A stretch of 19,414 nucleotides of DNA from an uncultured Blautia sp. (GTDB taxonomy: Bacteria; Bacillota; Clostridia; Lachnospirales; Lachnospiraceae), in the NCBI GenBank assembly GCA_934408705.1, contig CAKRVL010000046.1, forward strand, positions 1-19,414, written 5' to 3'. Position numbers and translations under genes: made by a program. Under the pieces are notes generated by a model. The model did not search any database and was not told where the DNA came from. It saw only the letters and a list, made by a program, of their open reading frames with translations. Positions 14,798-19,414 of this stretch are shown piece after piece (the first letter of the stretch is position 1; the number at the start of each line of letters is the position of its first letter).

Positions 14798-16315
14798 ATG
14801 AATATAAAAGAAGCAAAAAATGAGATCATCCATACTCTGGCTGCCTATTTGAAAAAGGACGACAGGGGAGAGTATATTTATCCATTGGTACGGCAGCGTC
14901 CCATCCTTCTCATGGGGCCTCCGGGAATTGGTAAAACAGCTATTATGGAACAGATTGCAGCAGAATGTAAGGTGGGACTGGTAGCGTATACGATTACTCA
15001 CCACACGCGGCAAAGTGCTGTAGGTCTTCCGAAGATCGTAAACAGAAATTACGGTGGAACTACTGTAAGTATAACGGAATACACCATGAGCGAAATAATT
15101 GCATCTGTATATGAATGCATGGAACGCACAGGAAAAAAAGAAGGAATCCTGTTTATCGATGAGATTAATTGTGTATCTGAAACACTTGCCCCGGCTATGC
15201 TGCAATTTTTGCAGAATAAGACCTTCGGTACTCATAAGGTGCCTGCCGGATGGATCATTGTAGCTGCAGGGAACCCTCCTTCTTATAATAAATCTGTCCG
15301 GGAATTTGATATTGTTACCCTTGATCGTGTAAGAAAAATTACTATACAGGCAGAGACTGATGTGTGGCTGGAATATGCCAGAGAACAGAATGTACATGGC
15401 GCAATTCTGTCGTATCTTTCCTTGAAAAAAGAGAATTTTTATAAGGTGGAAAATACAGTGGATGGCAAATTTTTTGTAACAGCAAGAGGCTGGGAAGATT
15501 TGTCACAGCTGCTGAAAAGCTACGAGGAACTTCAGGTGCAGATCAGCGAAGAGCTTATAGGTGAATTCCTTCAAAAGGAAGAAATTGCAAGGGATTTTGC
15601 CGGGTATTACAGATTGTATGAGAAGTATAAATCAGATTATCTGATACAGGAAATTCTTGAGGGAAGTATCTCACAGGAACAGTATAAAGAGTGCTGCAAT
15701 ATGGCAAAAACAGCGCCCTTTGCAGAACGTTTTACTGTGACTGAGATGGTGCTGGAGGCTGTAACTGAATTTATATCAGAGTTTGAAAAACTAGATAAAA
15801 GGACAGAGAAGCTATACGAGAATCTCACACAATTAAAGGCTATTTTAGAGAAAAAAGATTGTATAGAAGCTATGGAACAATTTGTTCTTGGCAGAAGAAA
15901 AACTCTGGAAGCGAAGCTATGTGCAGAGCTTCTGACTGCTTTGGAAGGAACGGAAGAAGAGGAACAGATCCGGATTCTGGAGGAGTATTTCCTCAGGCTA
16001 AAGGAGCAGCATATTTCTGATGTGACAGAAGGTATGGAAATGATCCGTGAGCTATTCGGAGAGAGTTGCATGCAGCGGGAAAAAATGCTTGAGAGAATAA
16101 AAAAAATTCTGGAAAATGCATTTGATTTTCTGGAGGAATGCTTCGGAGAAGGGGAGGAACTGTTGCTGTTTGAGACCAGCCTTACAGGAGATGACAGGTG
16201 CAGTGCTTTTATAGCCGGGTATGGATGTGATTCTTATTTTAAGCACTGTGATCTTTTGCTTTACCGGAAACAGGAAGATGCCATACGAAAAGAATGTCAG
16301 GAATTACTACGGTAA
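14798..16315 (+). CDS. MoxR-type AAA family ATPase with long C-terminal helical extension
   Basis: The 505-residue protein carries a Walker A motif GPPGIGKT (40-47), Walker B ILFIDE (117-122), a sensor 1 region VAAGNP (155-160) and the VTLDRVRKI stretch that follows in MoxR-like ATPases. The AAA core ends near residue 240. The remaining 260 residues are helical, highly charged and contain probable coiled coil (about 310-410), longer than in ordinary MoxR proteins (about 300-350 residues in total). MoxR ATPases act as chaperones that remodel or metallate a client with a VWA partner. AAAGGA precedes the ATG by about seven bases. The gene starts 39 bases after the VWA gene. The client is not evident in the window. 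Confidence 0.87.
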   Translation: MNIKEAKNEIIHTLAAYLKKDDRGEYIYPLVRQRPILLMGPPGIGKTAIMEQIAAECKVGLVAYTITHHTRQSAVGLPKIVNRNYGGTTVSITEYTMSEIIASVYECMERTGKKEGILFIDEINCVSETLAPAMLQFLQNKTFGTHKVPAGWIIVAAGNPPSYNKSVREFDIVTLDRVRKITIQAETDVWLEYAREQNVHGAILSYLSLKKENFYKVENTVDGKFFVTARGWEDLSQLLKSYEELQVQISEELIGEFLQKEEIARDFAGYYRLYEKYKSDYLIQEILEGSISQEQYKECCNMAKTAPFAERFTVTEMVLEAVTEFISEFEKLDKRTEKLYENLTQLKAILEKKDCIEAMEQFVLGRRKTLEAKLCAELLTALEGTEEEEQIRILEEYFLRLKEQHISDVTEGMEMIRELFGESCMQREKMLERIKKILENAFDFLEECFGEGEELLLFETSLTGDDRCSAFIAGYGCDSYFKHCDLLLYRKQEDAIRKECQELLR

Positions 16316-16337
16316 GTCTTTGAGAGTGTATAATAGG

Positions 16338-16366
16338 TTGCATGAAAAAAATATAACTTATATAAT
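16338..16366 (+). promoter_or_regulatory. Promoter of the sortase gene
   Basis: TTGCAT (16338-16343) and a perfect TATAAT (16361-16366) are separated by 17 bases. A second TATAAT at 16329-16334 lacks a matching -35 box. The start near 16373 leaves a very short leader before AGGAGG and the ATG at 16389. No terminator separates it from the MoxR gene, so readthrough is possible. Confidence 0.75.
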
Positions 16367-16388
16367 AAGAGAGTAGAAGGAGGTTGCC

Positions 16389-17261
16389 ATGAGCGAAAAT
16401 AAAAATCCCAAAAAGAAGAAAAAAGCAGGTGATGTGGTTCTCACCATTGTGCTGATAGCTGCAATCTGTGTATTTTGCTATGCAGCTTACAATCTTTATC
16501 ATATTTACACTGAATATAAGAAGGGCTCAGATGAATATAATTCCATTGCCCAGATGGCGGTAACAGAGCGTGATCCGGATCAGGATGCCGAGGAGGCAGA
16601 GACAGCAGGACCGGCTGGATCTACATTAAGACCACCGTTAGATATTGATTTTGAGTCTCTTAGAAAGATCAATACAGATGTGATTGGCTGGATTTATGTG
16701 GAGGCATTGGATGGTGTCAGTTATCCTGTGGTAAAGGGAAAGGATAATGATGAATATCTTCACATGACTTATGAGAAAAATTACAACTTTGCAGGAACAA
16801 TTTTTATTGATTATGAGAATAAGCCGGATTTCAGCGATTGTAATACGCTGGTTTATGGTCATAATATGAAGAATGGAACCATGTTCGGGCAGCTTAAGAA
16901 TTTTAGTAAGGATGATTCAGCATATAATAAAAGCAAGTATTTCTGGATTTTTACTCCGGAGAAGATTTACAGGTATGAGATTATTTCTGCCTATACCACA
17001 GCGGTAGACAGTGATACATATACCTTGTTCAAGGGACCGGGACAGGAGTTTGTAGATTATATGAATAAGATTGTTTCTTATTCTGATATCAAGACTACAC
17101 CTGGCGAACTGAGTGTGGAGGATAAGATCGTTACCCTTTCCACATGTACTGGTAATGAGTCTACACGTTATGTGGTTCAGGGAAAAAGAGTAGATACTCT
17201 GGAGGTTGAGAAGAAGACTGAGAGCACTGAACAGAGTGCCCAGACTGAGGAAAATAACTAA
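16389..17261 (+). CDS. srtB: Class B sortase
   Basis: The 290-residue product has a lysine-rich cytoplasmic start, one signal-anchor segment (about 14-35), a linker, and a sortase domain (about 85-275). The catalytic histidine 158 lies in VYGHNM, cysteine 253 in TLSTCTG and arginine 260 in STRYVVQG. The N-terminal DVIGWIYVE and the YLHMTYEKNYNFAGTIFID region are typical of class B enzymes, which anchor surface proteins to peptidoglycan at sorting signals such as NPQTN. AAGGAGG lies six bases before the ATG, a strong site. No protein with a C-terminal sorting signal is encoded in the window, so the substrate is elsewhere. The C-terminus is a Glu/Thr/Gln-rich tail past the domain. The sirtuin follows closely. 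Confidence 0.92.
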   Translation: MSENKNPKKKKKAGDVVLTIVLIAAICVFCYAAYNLYHIYTEYKKGSDEYNSIAQMAVTERDPDQDAEEAETAGPAGSTLRPPLDIDFESLRKINTDVIGWIYVEALDGVSYPVVKGKDNDEYLHMTYEKNYNFAGTIFIDYENKPDFSDCNTLVYGHNMKNGTMFGQLKNFSKDDSAYNKSKYFWIFTPEKIYRYEIISAYTTAVDSDTYTLFKGPGQEFVDYMNKIVSYSDIKTTPGELSVEDKIVTLSTCTGNESTRYVVQGKRVDTLEVEKKTESTEQSAQTEENN

Positions 17262-17281
17262 GCCGGATTGGAGGAATGGAT

Positions 17282-18007
17282 ATGAGTAAGGAAGTTGAAA
17301 GACTTCAGGAGCTGATTGACCGGTATGATAACATAGTGTTTTTCGGAGGCGCAGGAGTTTCCACAGAAAGCGGAATTCCGGATTTTCGAAGTCAGGACGG
17401 ACTTTATAATCAGAAATATGATTATCCGCCTGAGACCATTTTAAGCCATACTTTTTTCATGCGCCATCCGGAAGAGTTTTATCGCTTTTATCAGGACAAG
17501 ATGTTGTGTGATACTGCACAGCCAAATGCAGCTCATTTAAAGCTGGCAGAGCTGGAGAAAGCAGGAAAACTGAAGGCTGTAATCACTCAGAATATTGACA
17601 ATCTGCACCAGATGGCTGGCAGCCGGAATGTTCTGGAGCTTCATGGAAGTGTATACCGTAATCACTGTATGAAATGTGGGAAATCTTATGACTTTCAATA
17701 TATGAAGGCTGCAGAGGGAATTCCGAAGTGTTCCTGTGGCGGGATCATCAAGCCGGACGTTGTCCTTTATGAGGAAGGCCTTAATCAAGATACTATAAGT
17801 GCATCTGTGAGAGCTATTTCCCAGGCGCAGGTTCTTATAATAGGAGGAACTTCGCTGGCTGTTTATCCTGCAGCCGGTCTGATCGATTATTTTTCCGGTG
17901 AGCACCTGGTAGTGATCAATAAAGCGCCTACCCCAAGAGACCGGTATGCGGATCTTCTGATCAAGGAACCTATTGGACAGGTGTTTTCTCAGATTAAGGT
18001 AAGATAA
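17282..18007 (+). CDS. cobB: NAD-dependent protein deacylase, sirtuin (CobB/Sir2 family)
   Basis: I prefer the ATG at 17282 (241 residues): GGAGG (17270-17274) lies seven bases upstream, whereas an ATG at 17276 is only one base away from it. The NAD-binding region GAGVSTESGIPDFRS (23-37) is complete. QNIDNLH (103-109) and the catalytic histidine 121 in LELHGS follow, and four cysteines (129, 132, 150, 152) form the structural zinc site. Sirtuins remove acetyl or longer acyl groups from lysine using NAD, for example on acetyl-CoA synthetase in other bacteria. The gene begins 20 bases after the sortase stop and probably shares its promoter. A pairing of function with sortase is not implied. Confidence 0.95.
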   Translation: MSKEVERLQELIDRYDNIVFFGGAGVSTESGIPDFRSQDGLYNQKYDYPPETILSHTFFMRHPEEFYRFYQDKMLCDTAQPNAAHLKLAELEKAGKLKAVITQNIDNLHQMAGSRNVLELHGSVYRNHCMKCGKSYDFQYMKAAEGIPKCSCGGIIKPDVVLYEEGLNQDTISASVRAISQAQVLIIGGTSLAVYPAAGLIDYFSGEHLVVINKAPTPRDRYADLLIKEPIGQVFSQIKVR

Positions 18008-18022
18008 TAAGGAGTCAAAAAT

Positions 18023-18217
18023 ATGGCAGCAGTGGTTTACGAAGTTGGAGATATTGTTACATTAAAGAAAGGGCATCCCTGTGGCAGCAAGGAATGGGAA
18101 ATTCTAAGAGTTGGCGCAGATTTCCGTCTGAAGTGCATGGGCTGTGGGCACCAGATCATGGTGCCGCGGAAAATGGTGGAGAAAAACACAAAAAATCTTC
18201 AAAAAAAGGAAAAATAA
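18023..18217 (+). CDS. DUF951 family protein (YyzM-like)
   Basis: The 64-residue protein starts with AAVVYEVGDIVTLKKGHPCG and continues with WEILRVGADFRLKCMGCGH, the full pattern of the DUF951 family (B. subtilis YyzM). Cysteines 20, 38 and 41 suggest metal binding. Function is unknown. The family commonly sits just upstream of rpsF in Firmicutes, as here. AAGGAG lies about ten bases before the ATG. The gene follows the sirtuin by 15 bases and is probably on the same transcript. The lysine-rich tail is variable. Confidence 0.88.
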   Translation: MAAVVYEVGDIVTLKKGHPCGSKEWEILRVGADFRLKCMGCGHQIMVPRKMVEKNTKNLQKKEK

Positions 18218-18220
18218 TGC

Positions 18221-18249
18221 TTTACAGCCTGAAAAAAGTATGTTAGAAT
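18221..18249 (+). promoter_or_regulatory. Promoter of the rpsF-ssb-rpsR operon
   Basis: TTTACA (18221-18226) and TAGAAT (18244-18249) are separated by 17 bases. The predicted start near 18256 gives a leader of about 71 bases. Confidence 0.78.
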
Positions 18250-18259
18250 CAAAAATCGT

Positions 18260-18298
18260 GATATATAAAATATCCTTGCTCTTTGACAGGCAAAGGGC
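18260..18298 (+). promoter_or_regulatory. rpsF leader hairpins, possible S6:S18 autoregulation site
   Basis: Two hairpins fit in the leader: GATAT (18260-18264) with ATATC (18270-18274), and GCTCTTTG (18278-18285) with CAAAGGGC (18291-18298), closing the loop ACAGG with one T-G wobble. S6:S18 is known to bind a structured leader of rpsF operons in many bacteria, but the CCG trinucleotide of that motif is not visible here, so the link is tentative. Confidence 0.4.
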
Positions 18299-18326
18299 CA
18301 ACAGACCATAAGGAGGTAAGACAAGC

Positions 18327-18614
18327 ATGAACAAGTACGAGTTAGCATTAGTTGTTAGCGCAAAAGTTGAAGACGAAGTACGTGATGCAGTAGTTGAGAA
18401 AGCTAAAGGATACATCACTCGTTACAACGGCGTTATCACAGACGTTGAAGAATGGGGTAAGAAGAAATTAGCTTACGAGATTCAGAAAATGCATGAAGGC
18501 TTCTACTACTTTATTCAGTTTGAGGCAGACGCACAGTGTCCGGCAGAAGTAGAAAGACATATTCGTATCATGGACAACGTATTAAGATACTTAGTTGTCA
18601 GAAAAGACGCATAA
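18327..18614 (+). CDS. rpsF: 30S ribosomal protein S6
   Basis: The 95-residue product matches S6 over its whole length: MNKYELALVVSAKVEDEV at the start, the central DVEEWGKKKLAYEIQKMHEGFY, and the C-terminal HIRIMDNVLRYLVVRK. S6 pairs with S18 on the platform of the small subunit. AAGGAGGT lies ahead of the ATG. It is the first gene of the conserved rpsF-ssb-rpsR operon and lacks the acidic tail of some S6 proteins. Confidence 0.98.
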   Translation: MNKYELALVVSAKVEDEVRDAVVEKAKGYITRYNGVITDVEEWGKKKLAYEIQKMHEGFYYFIQFEADAQCPAEVERHIRIMDNVLRYLVVRKDA

Positions 18615-18688
18615 TCTTTTTGCATAATCGGATTTAGAAAGCACCATTAAGAGCCCGTTCACTTAGCATATTAAGAGAGGTAAGGAAA

Positions 18689-19141
18689 ATGAACAAAGTA
18701 ATTTTAATGGGACGCTTAACAAGGGATCCTGAGGTGAGATATTCCGCAGGAGAGAATGCACTGGCAATTGCCAGATATACATTAGCGGTAGACAGAAGAT
18801 TCCGTCGTGACGGAGAAGCAAGTGCAGATTTTATTTCCTGCGTTTCTTTCGGTCGTACAGCGGAGTTTGCTGAGAAGTATTTCCGTCAGGGACTGAAGAT
18901 TGCCGTTACAGGCCGTATTCAGACCGGAAGCTATACGAACCGTGATGGACAGAAGGTTTATACTACAGAGGTTGTTGTGGAGGATCAGGAATTTGCTGAG
19001 AGCAAAGCATCCAGCGACAGTTATGCTGCTTCCCATCCACGTACAAGTGCTCCGGAGGCATCTATGCCGAACCCGGGAGCAGCTGCAGAGGGCTTTATGA
19101 ACATTCCGGATGGCATTGACGAGGAATTGCCATTTAACTAG
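18689..19141 (+). CDS. ssb: Single-stranded DNA-binding protein
   Basis: The 150-residue protein has an OB-fold domain (about 1-105) starting MNKVILMGRLTRDPEVRY, with DFISCVSFGRTAEF and TGRIQTGSYTNRDGQKVYTTEV following. A flexible Ala/Ser/Pro-rich linker (about 106-140) leads to the acidic tip DEELPFN, which recruits repair and replication partners. Two details differ from textbook SSB: the tip ends in PFN rather than PF, and the tryptophan often found near residue 54 is phenylalanine. GAGAGG precedes the ATG. The gap of 74 bases after rpsF holds no gene. SSB coats single-stranded DNA as a tetramer in replication and repair. Confidence 0.97.
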   Translation: MNKVILMGRLTRDPEVRYSAGENALAIARYTLAVDRRFRRDGEASADFISCVSFGRTAEFAEKYFRQGLKIAVTGRIQTGSYTNRDGQKVYTTEVVVEDQEFAESKASSDSYAASHPRTSAPEASMPNPGAAAEGFMNIPDGIDEELPFN

Positions 19142-19182
19142 AGCTAAGCTCTAAAACTGAATAAAACAGGAGGAAAACCAAC

Positions 19183-19414
19183 ATGGCTTACAATAATAGA
19201 AGCGAAAGACCAGATTCTCCAATGAAGAGAAGAGGCGGCCGCAGAAGAAAAAAAGTTTGTGTATTCTGTGGTAAAGAGAATAACGAAATCGATTACAAGG
19301 ATGTAGCAAAATTAAGAAAGTACGTTTCCGAGAGAGGAAAAATCCTTCCGAGAAGAATCACAGGAAACTGTGCAAAACATCAGAGAGCTCTGACTGTTGC
19401 TGTTAAGAGAGCAC
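19183..19414 (+). CDS. rpsR: 30S ribosomal protein S18, truncated by window end
   Basis: The first 77 residues are present and the frame is still open at the last base. [21 protein letters not shown] and [18 protein letters not shown] match S18, and [17 protein letters not shown] is the C-terminal region, so only a few residues are missing. The cysteines fit the zinc-binding form of S18 (C+ type). ACAGGAGG lies eight bases before the ATG. S18 is the partner of S6. Confidence 0.97.
   Translation, partial: MAYNNRSERPDSPMKRRGGRRRKKVCVFCGKENNEIDYKDVAKLRKYVSERGKILPRRITGNCAKHQRALTVAVKRA

Noticed and set aside
14600..15397. Antisense open frame of about 265 codons over the VWA/AAA junction.
   Set aside because: It overlaps the catalytic regions of two conserved genes on the other strand, and its translation is rich in residues typical of out-of-frame reading.
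19139..19153. Short hairpin TAGAGC-TAA-GCTCTA at the ssb stop codon as a terminator.
   Set aside because: The stem is six pairs with a three-base loop and no T tract follows. The next gene, rpsR, is expected to be cotranscribed.

Overview
The window looks like chromosomal DNA from a Gram-positive gut-type anaerobe, most likely a member of the Lachnospiraceae (Blautia/Ruminococcus/Dorea-like; the genus cannot be fixed by eye). The signs are strong GGAGG-type ribosome binding sites, TTGACA/TATAAT-type promoters with 17-base spacers, a class B sortase, a PPi-type phosphofructokinase, a Csp-type subtilisin, DUF951, and the gene order DUF951-rpsF-ssb-rpsR. I found no insertion sequence, prophage, integrase, CRISPR array or obvious foreign island.

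Layout. (1) 1-1664: a tRNA-Cys with its terminator, then a MATE efflux transporter with its own promoter and a leader hairpin. (2) 1677-5612, minus strand: a four-gene operon (SGNH hydrolase, DUF4358 protein, MBOAT acyltransferase, DHHW/AlgJ-like protein), probably an envelope or exopolysaccharide O-acylation machine. (3) 5807-9953, plus strand: a tightly packed operon of an HdeD-like membrane protein with a glutamate/glutamine repeat tail, a divergent arginase-fold protein, an Lgt-type lipoprotein modification enzyme with altered signature residues, and a Csp-type subtilisin. (4) 10129-11514: an NCS2 nucleobase permease behind two promoters. (5) 11641-12870, minus strand: a PPi-dependent phosphofructokinase, separated from the permease by a strong bidirectional terminator. 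(6) 13060-16315, plus strand: a three-gene module of a small helical protein, a metallopeptidase-like/VWA protein and a MoxR-type AAA ATPase. (7) 16389-18007: sortase B and a sirtuin. (8) 18023-19414: DUF951, rpsF, ssb and a truncated rpsR.

How the genes work together. The minus-strand cassette resembles alginate or wall-polymer O-acetylation, in which an MBOAT protein passes acyl groups across the membrane to extracytoplasmic SGNH/DHHW proteins; DUF4358 is its uncharacterised member. The MoxR/VWA/small-protein module is the best candidate for an undescribed system: a AAA chaperone paired with a MIDAS protein whose N-terminal HExxH-like site has lost its glutamate, plus an unrecognised small partner. 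It shares a divergent promoter region, carrying a 13-base tandem repeat, with the phosphofructokinase gene. All functional statements come from reading motifs; no database search was run.
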